From: Bailinhaonella thermotolerans
Lineage (GTDB): Bacteria; Actinomycetota; Actinomycetes; Streptosporangiales; Streptosporangiaceae
Length of the DNA: 64,000 bases
Assembly (NCBI RefSeq): GCF_003594875.1
Contig: NZ_QZEY01000003.1
Coordinates: forward strand, 674,308 to 738,307
Direction of reading: 5' to 3'
Shown here one piece after another: positions 8,227 through 17,958 of this stretch. The notes under the pieces were generated by a model. The model had not been told where the DNA came from, ran no database searches, and saw only the letters and a program-made list of their open reading frames with translations. The position numbers and the translations under genes were made by a program. The stretch's first letter is position 1. The number at the start of each line of letters is the position of its first letter.

Positions 8227-9618
8227 TTACCAGTCGCCTCCGCCGCCGAAGTCGCCGCCGCCCCAGTCGCCGCCGCCGCCCCAGTCGCCCCAGCCACCGC
8301 CGCCGGCGTCGCCTCCGCCGCCGAAGTCGCCGCCGGCGTCCTGGTAGCCCTCGGCGTAACCGGCGCCGTAGCCGCCCATGCCGAAGCCGCCGCTCATCAT
8401 GCTGCCGAGCATGGTGCCGACGAGCATCATGCTCATCATGTCGCCGAAGCCGCCGTAGTAGCCGTAGGCGTACGGCGCGTAGGCCGGGCCCGCGTCGTAG
8501 TAGGGCCTGCGCTCGCCGTTGACCATGACCTCGCGGGTGTGCGGGTCGAAGCCCTGCTCCACGCGCTGGGCGTCGGCCGCGCAGGCCGGGACGTCGCGCA
8601 CCGCGCCGCCGGGCGGGGCCCAGCGCACGTCGCGGACGGACGGGCCGTGCTGCGGGTTGAAGAAGCAGGGGGCGCGCCGCTCGGGCAGCGGCTCGCCGTT
8701 GACGCGCGCCTTCACACAGGCCAGGGCGTAGCGGCCCTCCTCCAGCGCGTTGGTCACGTTGCGCAGCTCTTCCGGCCGCTTCGCGCGGTCGAGCTCGACC
8801 TTGGCGCGCTCGTAGGAGTCGAGGGCCCGCGCCCAGTCCTCCTGGGTGCCCGCCTTGTTCTCCAGGAGCTTGACGTCGGTGTCGAGCGCGGTGATCTCCT
8901 CGCCGAGCTTGGTGACGTCCTCGTCCACCGTCTGCTTGACGGCGGCCAGCTCCGCGGCCTGGCGCGCCTCCTGCTTCTTGCGCTTGCTGCGGGAGAAGGC
9001 GTAGAACCCGAAACCGCCGACCAGCAGCAGCACGAGCAGCGCCACCAGCGCGCCGGTCCCGCCACCGCTGGACCCGCCGCTCTTCAGGGCCTTGTTCACG
9101 GCCCTGGGGCCGCCGCCGTTCTCGATGGCGATGTTCGCCATGTTCACGAACGACTCCACCTGCGCGCCCACGTCACCGCGGTGCTCGGTGATCGCCCTGT
9201 TCGCCAGGCGGGCGGCGCCGCTCTGCTTGATGGCGGCGGAGCCGGCGAAGAGCGTCTTTCCGTTGAGGACGACGATCGTGGCGTCGTTGACACCCCTGCT
9301 CTCCAGGTCCTTGCCCAGGGAGGGGATGAACGTGTTGAGCTCGGACTCCGCGCCGATGGCGCCGTTCGGCAGCGCCGCGAGGTACATCGGGGCCTTGGAG
9401 TCCCTGATCGCGGAGCTGATCTTGTCGCGATCGGCCGACGAGAGCGGGCTCCCGGAGTCGAAGTAGACGGGACTGCTCTTCCAGGCGTTCGAGATGGGGC
9501 CCGGTTCGGGCGCGGCGGCCGAGGCGTGCGCCGGCGACGTCGTCCCCATGAGGGCGAGCATCCCGGCGAGCAGCACCCCCAGTACGGCGGCGACCCGCGG
9601 GGCACGGCTGGTGGTCAT
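8227..9618 (-). CDS. Secreted/membrane TPM-domain-like protein with Gly-rich tail
   Basis: A 463-residue envelope protein. It begins with a signal peptide ending near SPAHASA, followed by a domain (about residues 45-165) resembling TPM domains, then a membrane helix (GALVALLVLLLVGGFGFYAF) and a long charged coiled coil (about 215-310). A cysteine-containing segment and a C-terminal tail rich in Gly, Tyr, Asp and Trp (repeats such as GGGGDWGGGDFGGGGDW) complete it. The coiled-coil section is shared with the small protein at 7134-7613. ATG at 9618 or GTG one codon upstream are both possible; GGAGG lies 12 or 9 nt before them. Function unknown; TPM proteins act in membranes or in assembly of complexes. 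Confidence 0.75.
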   Translation of the reverse strand: MTTSRAPRVAAVLGVLLAGMLALMGTTSPAHASAAAPEPGPISNAWKSSPVYFDSGSPLSSADRDKISSAIRDSKAPMYLAALPNGAIGAESELNTFIPSLGKDLESRGVNDATIVVLNGKTLFAGSAAIKQSGAARLANRAITEHRGDVGAQVESFVNMANIAIENGGGPRAVNKALKSGGSSGGGTGALVALLVLLLVGGFGFYAFSRSKRKKQEARQAAELAAVKQTVDEDVTKLGEEITALDTDVKLLENKAGTQEDWARALDSYERAKVELDRAKRPEELRNVTNALEEGRYALACVKARVNGEPLPERRAPCFFNPQHGPSVRDVRWAPPGGAVRDVPACAADAQRVEQGFDPHTREVMVNGERRPYYDAGPAYAPYAYGYYGGFGDMMSMMLVGTMLGSMMSGGFGMGGYGAGYAEGYQDAGGDFGGGGDAGGGGWGDWGGGGDWGGGDFGGGGDW

Positions 9619-9753
9619 CACTGTCAACTGCCTCCTTCGCCACATGGACGAACGGCGGATCCCATAAGTTCCAGAGCCACTTCGAAGGTATCCCCTCCGA
9701 TCGACTACCCCGAAGAACCCCCGGCATCGCGCCGTCAGGCGAAGGACCGGGAC

Positions 9754-11088
9754 TCACGCCCGTACGGCGGCCGCCTCGTCCTCGGCCGGGGGCAGCGGGG
9801 AGGGCACCACGCGCCGCCGTACGACGAGCCCGAAGCAGGCCACCGCCAGCCCCATCAGCCCGACGAGGATGAACGGCGCGGCCGGCCGCCACACGTCGTA
9901 CAGCCACCCGCCGAGCCCGGACACGATCAGGATCCCGGCGGCCCCGCACAGCGTCTGCACGCCGTACGCGGTCCCGCGCACGTCCGCGGGGACCTGTTGC
10001 GCCAGGAGCGGCCCGATCGTGGTGATCGCGGCGATCTCCCCGATGCCCACGAGCACCGCCACGACGAACATCCCCGACCCCAGCGGGTCGGAGATGAACA
10101 ACGTGGACAGATAGGCCCCCGCGGAGACGAGCTGCGCCAGGATCACCACGTTCTGCCGCTTCATCCGGTCGCCGAGCCAGCCGAAGACCGGCGAGGCGAT
10201 CAGGCCCATCGAGTAGGCGATCCCGACCACGGCCCCGGCCCGCGCCAGCGCCTCGGCCCCGCTCAGCCCGCCCGCGTGCGTGCCGTGGTTGATCACCCAG
10301 AGGGACAGGAAGCCGGCCACGACGGCGAGGTCGGCCCGGGCCACGAAGGAGGCCGCGTAGGCCAGCGCGACGCCCGGGTCCCGGCCCTGCCGCACCCCGG
10401 CCGCGATCAGCGAGGTCAGCGGGGTCCGCGCGGCCGTCTCGCTGATCCGCTTGGGCGACAGCGAGAACCACAGGATCACGCCCACGAGCGCGATCCCCAC
10501 GCCGACGATGGCGAACGCCACCCGGGCGGCGGTGACCGGCTCCATCCCCTGCGCCTCGAACATCCGGGGCAGCTTGACGACCACCATCGTCGCGACGATC
10601 GCCCCGACGCCGCCGAACAGCCCGGTGATCCCGTACGACCGGCCGCGCCACCGGTCCCGCACGTAGTCCACGGCGATCGTGGACAGCATGGTGTTCAGCG
10701 CGGCCACGCCGAACGCGAACACCACCCGCAGCGCGTGCAGCACCCAGGTGTTCCCCGCCCACGGGAACAGCAGCGCCCCCAGCGCCAGCAGCGTGAACCC
10801 GGCGAGCACGATCGGCCGCCGCCCGATCCGGTCCGCGAGCGCGCCGTACCAGAGCAGCGACACCAGCATCGCGATCTCGGCCGCGACGCCCAGGCTGCCC
10901 ACGATGGTGCCGTGCTGCTCGCGGGGGACGCCGAGGACGGTCGTGAGGATGTACGCCTGCGTGGCCGGGAGGAAGGTGATCGCCAGCGTCGAGAAGAACG
11001 CCAGCGTGAGGAGGGCCCACATGTTTCCCTTGCCGATGCCGTCGGCGAGGCGCAGGCCGAGTACGCGGGGAGTCCGGGGGGCGACCAT
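9754..11088 (-). CDS. MFS transporter
   Basis: A 444-residue, 12-helix major facilitator. The cytoplasmic loop GALADRIGRRP near residue 85 is the MFS signature between helices 2 and 3, and the equivalent second-half loop is GWLGDRMKRQ. The overall pattern resembles metabolite/proton symporters of the sugar-transporter-like branch; the substrate is unknown. It is divergent from the methyltransferase at 11183, with about 95 bp between them. Confidence 0.85.
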   Translation of the reverse strand: MVAPRTPRVLGLRLADGIGKGNMWALLTLAFFSTLAITFLPATQAYILTTVLGVPREQHGTIVGSLGVAAEIAMLVSLLWYGALADRIGRRPIVLAGFTLLALGALLFPWAGNTWVLHALRVVFAFGVAALNTMLSTIAVDYVRDRWRGRSYGITGLFGGVGAIVATMVVVKLPRMFEAQGMEPVTAARVAFAIVGVGIALVGVILWFSLSPKRISETAARTPLTSLIAAGVRQGRDPGVALAYAASFVARADLAVVAGFLSLWVINHGTHAGGLSGAEALARAGAVVGIAYSMGLIASPVFGWLGDRMKRQNVVILAQLVSAGAYLSTLFISDPLGSGMFVVAVLVGIGEIAAITTIGPLLAQQVPADVRGTAYGVQTLCGAAGILIVSGLGGWLYDVWRPAAPFILVGLMGLAVACFGLVVRRRVVPSPLPPAEDEAAAVRA

Positions 11089-11182
11089 GGCACATGATCG
11101 TGGCAGCCCGGGACCGGATGCACCAGAGTAGAGCTGACAAGATCACGAAATTGCTTGTATATCGGGATTCGGAGTGGCGAAA

Positions 11183-11989
11183 ATGGCTGATGTGGTTCCA
11201 GAGGGTGTAGATCCCACCATCCCCAACGTCGCCCGGATGTATGACTACTATCTGGGCGGCAAGGACAACTTCGCCGCCGACCGCGCCGCCGCCGAGCAGG
11301 CCCTGAGCGTCGTCCCGGAGATCCGGGAGAGCGTACGGTTCAACCGCGCGTTCCTGCGGCGTACGGTCAGGACGCTGGCCGGCATGGGGGTGCGCCAGTT
11401 CCTCGACATCGGGACCGGCCTGCCCACGCAGAACAACGTGCACGAGGTCGCCAAGGAGGTGGACCCGGACGCGCGCGTGGTCTACGTGGACAACGACGCG
11501 GTGGTGCTGGCGCACGCGCGGGCGCTGCTCGCCGGCGGCCACGACGACGTGGCGATCGTCCAGGGCGACGTGCGCAGGCCGCGCGAGATCCTCGACCACC
11601 CCGACGTGCGCCGCCTGATCGACTTCGACGAGCCGGTCGCGATCCTGCTTCTGGCGATCATGCACTTCGTGCCCGACTCGGACGACCCCGACGGCATCCT
11701 GGCGACCCTGCGCGACGCCCTGCCGAGCGGCGGCTACCTCGTGCTCTCCCACGTCGCCGTGGACATCGACCCGTCGAAGGCGCCCGGGGTCACCGCGGCG
11801 TACGACAACGCCACGGCCCGCTTCATCGCCCGCACCTCCCCGGAGATCGAGCGGTTCTTCACCGGGGTCGAGCTGCTGGAGCCGGGCGTGGTCAACCTGC
11901 CCGAGTGGCGGCCGGAGGACGAGGCGGAGGCCCGCAGGTACGCCGGCCGGGGCGCGTACTTCCTGGGCGGCGTCGGGCGCAAGCCGTAA
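11183..11989 (+). CDS. SAM-dependent methyltransferase, DUF574 family
   Basis: A 268-residue predicted methyltransferase of the DUF574 type, abundant in Streptomyces and Streptosporangiales. The family signature PNVARMYDYYLGGKDNF is near the N-terminus, the SAM-binding loop FLDIGTGLPTQNN near residue 75, and the acidic end of strand 2 is VYVDND. ATG at 11183 has GGAG 8 nt upstream and is preferred to GTG at 11174. The methyl acceptor is unknown; these proteins are common near regulatory or secondary-metabolism genes. Confidence 0.85.
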   Translation: MADVVPEGVDPTIPNVARMYDYYLGGKDNFAADRAAAEQALSVVPEIRESVRFNRAFLRRTVRTLAGMGVRQFLDIGTGLPTQNNVHEVAKEVDPDARVVYVDNDAVVLAHARALLAGGHDDVAIVQGDVRRPREILDHPDVRRLIDFDEPVAILLLAIMHFVPDSDDPDGILATLRDALPSGGYLVLSHVAVDIDPSKAPGVTAAYDNATARFIARTSPEIERFFTGVELLEPGVVNLPEWRPEDEAEARRYAGRGAYFLGGVGRKP

Positions 11990-12075
11990 GGCGGCCCCCG
12001 GGCGTACGGCCCCTGGGAAACGCGGTCGTACGGCCTCCGGGAGACAGGGTCACGCGAAGGGTGAACGGAACGCGT

Positions 12076-12104
12076 AGGCCGGAAGGGACTGACCCTCCCG
12101 GCCT
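12076..12104. terminator. Bidirectional hairpin terminator
   Basis: AGGCCGGAAGGG and CCCTCCCGGCCT form a 12-bp stem with one mismatch around a 5-nt loop. It sits between the convergent methyltransferase and biotin carboxylase genes and could stop transcription from both sides. There is no U-run, which is normal in actinobacteria. Confidence 0.6.
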
Positions 12105-12118
12105 GCACGCGCGCGGGG

Positions 12119-13873
12119 TCAGTCCTTGATCTCGCAGATCACCGCGCCGCTGTTCACCGTCTGCCCGACCTCGGCCGTGAGCCCGGAGATCGTGCCCGCC
12201 TTGTGCGCGGTCAGCGGCTGCTCCATCTTCATCGCCTCCAGGACCACGATCGCGTCGCCGGCCGCGACCGTCGCCCCGTCCTCGGCGACCACCTTCACGA
12301 TCGTGCCCTGCATCGGGCTGACCAGTGAGTCACCGCTCACCGCCGCCCCCTGCGACCTGGCCTTGCCGCTCCGCCTGGGCGCCGCCTTGGCCGTACGGCC
12401 CGCGCCCGCGGCCGCCGTGGCCCCCAGCCCGGCGGGCAGCACGACCTCCAGCCGCTTGCCGCCCACCTCGACGGTCACCCGCTCGCGGGCCTCGTCCTCC
12501 GGGGTGGCCACGGGGCCGGAGTACGGCTCGATCCGGTTGTCGAACTCGGTCTCGATCCAGCGGGTGTGCACCCGGAACGGCTCGTCCGTGAACGCCGGGT
12601 CGTCCAGCACCACCCGGTGGAACGGGATCACCGTCGGCATGCCCTCGACCTCGAACTCGGCCAGGGCCCGCCGCGCCCGCTCGATCGCCTGCGTCCGGTC
12701 CCGCCCGGTCACGATCAGCTTGGCCACCAGCGAGTCGAACGCCTGCGGCACGGTCATCCCCGTCTCGTACCCCGCGTCCAGCCGTACGCCGGGGCCCGAG
12801 GGGGTCTCCATGCGGGTGATCGTGCCCGGCGCGGGCAGGAAGCCGCGGCCCGCGTCCTCGGCGTTGATCCGGAACTCGATCGAGTGCCCGCGCAGCGGCG
12901 GGTCGTCGTAGCCCAGCTCCTCGCCGTCCGCGATCCGGAACATCTCCCGCACCAGGTCGATCCCGGACACCTCCTCGGTGACCGGGTGCTCCACCTGGAG
13001 CCGCGTGTTCACCTCCAGGAACGAGATCGTCCCGTCCTGGCCGACGAGGAACTCGCAGGTCCCGGCCCCGACGTATCCGGCCTCGCGCAGGATCGCCTTG
13101 GAGGAGGAGTACAGCAGCCCCATCTGCTCCTCGCTCAGGAACGGCGCGGGCGCCTCCTCGACGAGCTTCTGGTGCCTGCGCTGGAGCGAGCAGTCACGCG
13201 TGCTCACGACGACGACGTTCCCGTGGGAGTCGGCCAGGCACTGCGTCTCCACGTGCCGGGGCCGGTCGAGGTACCGCTCGACGAAGCACTCGCCGCGCCC
13301 GAACGCCGTCACGGCCTCGCGCACCGCCGACTCGTACAGGTGGGGGATCTCCTCGATCGTCCGCGCGACCTTCAGCCCGCGCCCGCCCCCGCCGTACGCC
13401 GCCTTGATCGCGATCGGCAGCCCGTGCTCCTCGGCGAACGCTACGACCTCCTCGACCCCGGCGACCGGGTCGGCGGTGCCGGCCACCAGCGGCGCGCCCA
13501 CCTTCTGCGCGATGTGCCGGGCCTGCACCTTGTCGCCCAGCTTCACGATCGCGTCCGGCGGCGGCCCGATCCAGGTCAGCCCGGCGTCGATCACCGCCTG
13601 CGCGAAGTCGGCGTTCTCCGACAGGAACCCGTACCCGGGGTGCACGGCGTCCGCCCCGGTCTCCTCGGCGACCTTCAGCAGCTTCTCGATGTCGAGGTAC
13701 GTCTCGGCGGGCGTGGACCCTCCCAGTGAGTACGCCTCGTCCGCGACCTTCACGTGCAGCGCGTCGCGGTCTTGGTCGGCGTACACCGCGACGCTGGAGA
13801 TCCCCGCGTCACGGCACGCCCGGGCCACCCGCACCGCGATCTCTCCCCGATTGGCGATCAGGACTTTCCGCAC
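12119..13873 (-). CDS. accA3: Acyl-CoA carboxylase alpha subunit (biotin carboxylase plus BCCP)
   Basis: A 584-residue AccA3-type protein. It carboxylates its own biotin with ATP and bicarbonate, then passes the carboxyl group to acyl-CoA carboxyltransferase partners. Domains: biotin carboxylase (about 1-450) starting [19 protein letters not shown], with the ATP-grasp glycine-rich loop [11 protein letters not shown]; then a Pro/Ala-rich linker and a biotinyl domain with the motif EAMKM, biotinylated lysine Lys549. GTG at 13873 is chosen because AGGAG lies 10 nt upstream and the protein then starts like its homologues. Likely partners in this window are the carboxyltransferases at 41068 and 60321, and BirA at 50113 would attach the biotin. 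The exact paralogue name is inferred. Confidence 0.92.
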   Translation of the reverse strand: MRKVLIANRGEIAVRVARACRDAGISSVAVYADQDRDALHVKVADEAYSLGGSTPAETYLDIEKLLKVAEETGADAVHPGYGFLSENADFAQAVIDAGLTWIGPPPDAIVKLGDKVQARHIAQKVGAPLVAGTADPVAGVEEVVAFAEEHGLPIAIKAAYGGGGRGLKVARTIEEIPHLYESAVREAVTAFGRGECFVERYLDRPRHVETQCLADSHGNVVVVSTRDCSLQRRHQKLVEEAPAPFLSEEQMGLLYSSSKAILREAGYVGAGTCEFLVGQDGTISFLEVNTRLQVEHPVTEEVSGIDLVREMFRIADGEELGYDDPPLRGHSIEFRINAEDAGRGFLPAPGTITRMETPSGPGVRLDAGYETGMTVPQAFDSLVAKLIVTGRDRTQAIERARRALAEFEVEGMPTVIPFHRVVLDDPAFTDEPFRVHTRWIETEFDNRIEPYSGPVATPEDEARERVTVEVGGKRLEVVLPAGLGATAAAGAGRTAKAAPRRSGKARSQGAAVSGDSLVSPMQGTIVKVVAEDGATVAAGDAIVVLEAMKMEQPLTAHKAGTISGLTAEVGQTVNSGAVICEIKD

Positions 13874-14064
13874 GGAAGTCGTCTCCTCTTCTGGCGTCCC
13901 CGCCCTCACCAACAACCTGAGGGGAGTCTAAGAGGCCCCCGACATCCGCCAGTAAGTACCCTCCCGACTACCCCCCACCCCACCCGCATCCTCCCAGCTC
14001 ACGCGCACCCTCGCCCCCGGCACGCCGAAGATCGCCCCCAAGCGGGGCCGAGTGCGGTGTCGCC

Positions 14065-15045
14065 TCAAGCCCCCAGGGGACCGGCCTCGGCGGCGAGCTT
14101 GTCCACGATGCTGATGTCCATGTTGTCCGGCACGGCCACGACGAACATGGCCGGGCGCTTGCCTTCGCCGCGATGTATCACCGTCACAGCGCACACCGCG
14201 CCCTTCGCCCGCCACCCGTGCTCCTTGGAGGCCTCCGGATAATCGACCTTGAACTTGAACACCCAGGCGAGACCCTTGCCGCCTCCCAGCGCGCCCACTC
14301 CATTGCCGAGGTCGGTCTTCTGGTGTGGCGCGGGGAAGTACAGCGAGGCGATTTCGTTGCTCAGGAGCACGCCGAGTGAGCGCAGATCCCTCAGCTCCGG
14401 GTAGACCTTCGCCTGCGACTCCGGCACCGGTTTGGTCAGCGCTATCGCGTAAAGGTCGTTGCGGCTGCCCGGCCTGTCCTCCACACGCATGAGCTTTCCG
14501 CCCGTCCACCCGCCGCGGAACTCCGGATACTCCTTGAAGTCCTTCCAGCCTGCCCCCTGCGGTTCCTTGTAGGTCACGCCGGCGACGTAGTCATTGGTGT
14601 ATCCGGGTTGGGGTTCGATGGTGACGGGCGCAGGGGTCGTCGGTTTGGGGGAGGCGGCGACCACCGGCTTTCGCGCCGGTTCGTCGTTCCTCATGAGGAT
14701 CACCATGACGGTGGTGGTGACCGCCACGGCTATGGCAGCGGCCGCGACCGCCGTCCACAGCTTGCGCCGCCCCCTGCGCTGGGCACCGAAGTCCTTGGGC
14801 TCGGTGAAGCCTTCGCGAAACGGGCGATCACGCTCGACGCGCTCGTGCCAGGCGTGGGAGCCGCCCTGCGGGTGCATCACCGGGGTTTCGGAGAACCGAT
14901 CGGAACGAGATCGCGGCGGAGCGGCCGCCCCTCCATACGGGGATGCCGGGCGAGTCGAGGAGGTCCAGCTTTGGCCATCCCACCAGCGCATTCGGTCGGG
15001 GTCGCCAGGGTCCTCATACCAGCCCGCCGGAGGGTGATCCGTCAT
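14065..15045 (-). CDS. DUF2510-domain membrane protein
   Basis: A 326-residue protein with an N-terminal DUF2510 module (PAGWYEDPGDPDRMRWWDG), a basic/proline-rich cytoplasmic segment, one membrane helix near residues 93-115 (AVAAAAIAVAVTTTVMVIL), and an extracytoplasmic C-terminal domain of about 200 residues of unknown fold. DUF2510 often occurs in membrane proteins of actinobacteria, some near type VII secretion genes. Its start lies downstream of a good promoter (TTGTTT, 17 bp, TATTCT) ending 8 nt before ATG, so the leader is very short. It is divergent from a WXG100 gene, which makes a functional link plausible. Confidence 0.75.
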   Translation of the reverse strand: MTDHPPAGWYEDPGDPDRMRWWDGQSWTSSTRPASPYGGAAAPPRSRSDRFSETPVMHPQGGSHAWHERVERDRPFREGFTEPKDFGAQRRGRRKLWTAVAAAAIAVAVTTTVMVILMRNDEPARKPVVAASPKPTTPAPVTIEPQPGYTNDYVAGVTYKEPQGAGWKDFKEYPEFRGGWTGGKLMRVEDRPGSRNDLYAIALTKPVPESQAKVYPELRDLRSLGVLLSNEIASLYFPAPHQKTDLGNGVGALGGGKGLAWVFKFKVDYPEASKEHGWRAKGAVCAVTVIHRGEGKRPAMFVVAVPDNMDISIVDKLAAEAGPLGA

Positions 15046-15053
15046 ACCGCCGA

Positions 15054-15082
15054 AGAATAGGTTTACGCTGCTCCATAAACAA
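15054..15082 (-). promoter_or_regulatory. Promoter for DUF2510 protein
   Basis: Reverse-strand -35 TTGTTT (15077-15082) and -10 TATTCT (15054-15059) are separated by exactly 17 bp. The -10 ends 8 nt before the ATG at 15045. Confidence 0.55.
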
Positions 15083-15150
15083 CCCTTTGTAACGGTCTGT
15101 TGGAAATGCCGGTTGAGCTTGCCCGTTATAGCGTTATCGGTGGGAGGCGA

Positions 15151-15178
15151 TTGCAAGTCGGGGATATGCGACTATCTT
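15151..15178 (+). promoter_or_regulatory. Promoter for WXG100 gene
   Basis: -35 TTGCAA (15151-15156) and -10 TATCTT (15173-15178) with a 16-bp spacer lie 39 nt before the WXG100 start codon. This leaves room for a short leader with a good ribosome binding site. Confidence 0.6.
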
Positions 15179-15217
15179 TAGCCTGATCACTGGTCCAGCG
15201 AACGGAAGGAGAGGGGC

Positions 15218-15493
15218 ATGCCCGACCCCGGGATGCTGGGTGGTAACCCGGCAGAGATGCAAAACATGGCCGCGCAGTTCACCCAGCAGGCAGGCCAGGT
15301 CCGTGACGTCATGTCGGCCCTCGACCGCGAGGCTGCCAAGATCGGAACGGCGTGGCAGGGCCCTGGGGCCGAGCGCTTCCGCGACTCCTGGCAGAACTAC
15401 CGCGCCGCCTTCCAGCGGATGACCGAGGAGCTTCAGGAGGCTTCCCGGGTCATCAACACGTACCGGGGCAACATCGAGCACGCGACCAGGTAG
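15218..15493 (+). CDS. WXG100 (ESAT-6-like) secreted protein
   Basis: A 91-residue protein of the WXG100 superfamily, small helical-hairpin proteins exported by type VII secretion. The turn motif is Trp46-Gln47-Gly48 (GTAWQGPGAERF), flanked by two predicted helices, and the length is typical. GGAGAGG lies just before ATG. No second WXG100 gene is adjacent, so it probably forms a homodimer. The ATPase EccC lies about 5 kb to the right and a DUF2510 protein is divergent. The C-terminus lacks a clear YxxxD/E signal. Confidence 0.9.
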   Translation: MPDPGMLGGNPAEMQNMAAQFTQQAGQVRDVMSALDREAAKIGTAWQGPGAERFRDSWQNYRAAFQRMTEELQEASRVINTYRGNIEHATR

Positions 15494-15505
15494 AAGCAGA
15501 CGGAC

Positions 15506-15539
15506 GAAACCCCGGCGGCAGTGCGCCTGCCGGGGTTTC
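15506..15539 (+). terminator. Terminator after WXG100 gene
   Basis: GAAACCCCGGC and GCCGGGGTTTC form a perfect 11-bp stem (a G-T wobble and one more pair extend it) with a loop of about 10 nt, starting 13 nt after the stop codon. It is a strong intrinsic terminator candidate. Confidence 0.8.
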
Positions 15540-15752
15540 GCATTTCTGGGATCTTGCCTATTCGAGCGGATCCATTGAGACGCGGGATCCGCACGCTTGG
15601 TTAATGCGCGGCCTGGAGGGGGCGGGTCCGGCGGAGGGGAGGGGGGAGAGACCTTTTAGTTGTGCTTCACGGTGTGTGCAGAACTTTGGCCTTGTGGTTA
15701 AGGGTCGGGGGCGGAAGGGTGGCTGGTACTTCCTTCTGCTCTTGAGTGGGTC
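15540..15752. other. Non-coding gap with small hairpin
   Basis: This stretch is less GC-rich than its surroundings. GCGGATCC (15566-15573) and GGATCCGC (15585-15592) form an 8-bp hairpin. No supported gene is present, and the promoter for the following MFS gene is not clear. Confidence 0.35.
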
Positions 15753-17006
15753 ATGCGCACCGGTTCTCCTTGGGGTGCCTCGGGGTTTCGCACGTTGTTC
15801 GCCGGGGCCGCTTTCAGTCAGTTCGGCGTGAACGTCGGGTACATCGCCGTGCCCCTGATCGCCGTCACGGCGCTCGGGGCCGGGGCGGGACAGGTCGGGG
15901 TGCTCTCGGCGCTGAGCACGGTCGCGTTCCTGGTCATCGGGCTGCCCGCCGGGGCCTGGATCGACCGGATGCGGCACCGGCGGGTGCTGATCGCCGCCGA
16001 TCTCGTCCGCGCCGCCCTCTATCTGTCGATCCCGGTGGCCTGGTGGCTCGGCGTGCTCACGCTGGGGCAGCTCTACGCGGTCGTCGTGCTGTACGGCTGC
16101 GCGACCGTCTTCTTCGACATCGCCTCGCAGAGCGTCCTGCCCCAGTTGGTGGGGCGGGACCGCCTCGTCCCGGCCAACTCCGCCGTGATGACCCTCATCG
16201 CGCTCGCCAACATCGGCGGCCGGGGCGCGGGCGGGGCGATCGTCCAGTTCCTCACGGCCCCCGTCGCCGCCGCGAGCACCGCGGTCGCCCACCTCGTCGC
16301 GGCCCTCCGGCTGTCCGCGCTGCCGCCCACCCCGCCCCCCGCGGCCCCGGCGCGGCGGGCGAGCCTCCGGGCGCAGATCAGCGAGGGCGTCCGGCACGTC
16401 TTCGGCGTCCCCGAGCTGCGCGCCCTCGCCCTCACGGCGACGTTCAACAACCTGGGCTCCCAGATCGTCAACACCATGCTCCCGATCGTCTTCGTCCGCG
16501 ATCTGGGATACCCGGCGGGCACGCTGGGCCTGTTCTGGATGGCCGGCGGCGCGGGCCTCCTCGCCGGGGCCCGCCTCGCCCGCCCGCTCGCCGTACGGCT
16601 CGGCCCCGGCCGCGCCCTGGTGTTCGCGGGGCCGGTCATGGCGCCGGCCGCCCTCCTCCTCCCGCTCGTGGACCGGGGGGCCGGGCTGTGGCTCGCCGGG
16701 GCCGGGTACTTCCTCGCCATGGCCAAGACCGGCATGGACAACGTGCTCGGGGTCACCCTCCGCCAGCGCATGACCCCCGACCCGCTGCTGGGCCGCATGA
16801 ACGCCACCTTCCGCACCCTGCTGACCGGCGCCCTGGCCCTGGGCGCGGCCGCCGCCGGGCTGATCGGCGAGCTGACGGCCGTCCGGCCCGCCCTCTGGAC
16901 GGGCGCGATCGTGCTGTCCCTGGCGTTCCTCCCGGTCACCCTCAGCCCGCTGCGCTCCCGCGGCCGATCCGCGCATGCTCCCGGCGAGGCCACCGCGGCC
17001 CGCTGA
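15753..17006 (+). CDS. MFS transporter (MFS_3-like exporter)
   Basis: A 417-residue major facilitator resembling the MFS_3/enterobactin-exporter-like branch. It has 10-12 predicted helices, with the signature loop GLPAGAWIDRMRHRR near residues 68-82. Such proteins usually export small molecules such as drugs or siderophores; the substrate here is unknown. It is convergent with a LysR-type regulator gene, so co-regulation is not evident. Confidence 0.85.
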   Translation: MRTGSPWGASGFRTLFAGAAFSQFGVNVGYIAVPLIAVTALGAGAGQVGVLSALSTVAFLVIGLPAGAWIDRMRHRRVLIAADLVRAALYLSIPVAWWLGVLTLGQLYAVVVLYGCATVFFDIASQSVLPQLVGRDRLVPANSAVMTLIALANIGGRGAGGAIVQFLTAPVAAASTAVAHLVAALRLSALPPTPPPAAPARRASLRAQISEGVRHVFGVPELRALALTATFNNLGSQIVNTMLPIVFVRDLGYPAGTLGLFWMAGGAGLLAGARLARPLAVRLGPGRALVFAGPVMAPAALLLPLVDRGAGLWLAGAGYFLAMAKTGMDNVLGVTLRQRMTPDPLLGRMNATFRTLLTGALALGAAAAGLIGELTAVRPALWTGAIVLSLAFLPVTLSPLRSRGRSAHAPGEATAAR

Positions 17007-17014
17007 CCCGACGT

Positions 17015-17040
17015 CGGCCGGCGAGGGCGCGCACCGGCCG
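17015..17040. terminator. Hairpin between convergent genes
   Basis: CGGCCGG (17015-17021) and CCGGCCG (17034-17040) form a 7-bp GC-only stem with a 12-nt loop between the convergent MFS and LysR genes. It may serve as a bidirectional terminator. Confidence 0.4.
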
Positions 17041-17061
17041 GGCCGCTCCCGGGTGGAGATG

Positions 17062-17958
17062 TCAGGAGAGGGTGGCGGCGGTGGCCTGGAGGGTGTGGAC
17101 CAGGGCGGTCAGGGCCGGTCGGTCATTGGGCGTCTCGCGGGTGGCGGCGTGGATCGCGCGTACGGGTTCTCCCTCGCGGAGCCGGCGGACCACCACGCCG
17201 GGCTGGGGGGCCGCGAGCGCCAGGGCGGGGATGACCGCGACGCCCAGGCCCGCGGCGGCGAAGGCCTGCGCCGTCGCGTAGTCCTCGCTCTCCACCGCGA
17301 ACTCCGGGCGGAACCCCGCCGCCGCGCAGCTCTCCAGGAGGGCGTCCGCGCAGGGGCCGGGCCTGGCGCACCCGATCCACGCCTCGCCCGCGAGGTCCGC
17401 CAGCCCCGGCGCGGCCCCCTCCGCCAGCGGATGCCCGGCGGGCAGGACCGCCAGGTACGGATCATCCAGCAGGTGCGTCAGCCGTACGCCGGGAACGGCC
17501 TCCTCGCCGTCCCGTACGACGAGCGCCAGGTCGGCCTGCCCCCGGGCCACCGCGCCCAGCGGGTCGCCGGCCTCGCCCAGTTCCAGGTCGACGTGGACGC
17601 CGGGGTGCGCCCGCCGGAACCGCGCCACGGCCGGGGCGACCAGCGCGGCCCCGGCGGTGGAGAAGTAGCGCAGCGAGACGCGCCCGCTCCGCCCGGCCCG
17701 CAGGTCGTCCAGCCCCGCCTCGGCCCGCGCGACCTCCTCGTCGATCGCCGCCGCGTGCCGCGCGACCAGCAGCCCGGCCGCCGTGGGCCGTACCCCGCGC
17801 CCCACCCGTTCGAGGAGCGCCACCCCGGCCTGCCGTTCCAGCGCGGCCACCTGCTGACTCACGGCCGAGGGGGTGAACCCGAGCGCCGCGGCCGCCGCCG
17901 TGACCGACCCCTTGCTGACCACCGCGTTCAGCACCTGCATCCGCCGCGCATCAAGCAT
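17062..17958 (-). CDS. LysR-family transcriptional regulator
   Basis: A 298-residue LysR-type regulator. The N-terminal winged helix (about residues 1-60: MLDARRMQVLNAVVSKGSVT, then FTPSAVSQQVAALE) is followed by a helical linker and a periplasmic-binding-protein-like effector domain (about 88-295). ATG at 17958 gives the usual LysR N-terminus; upstream codons do not fit the family. No divergent target gene is immediately adjacent, and the effector is unknown. Confidence 0.88.
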   Translation of the reverse strand: MLDARRMQVLNAVVSKGSVTAAAAALGFTPSAVSQQVAALERQAGVALLERVGRGVRPTAAGLLVARHAAAIDEEVARAEAGLDDLRAGRSGRVSLRYFSTAGAALVAPAVARFRRAHPGVHVDLELGEAGDPLGAVARGQADLALVVRDGEEAVPGVRLTHLLDDPYLAVLPAGHPLAEGAAPGLADLAGEAWIGCARPGPCADALLESCAAAGFRPEFAVESEDYATAQAFAAAGLGVAVIPALALAAPQPGVVVRRLREGEPVRAIHAATRETPNDRPALTALVHTLQATAATLS

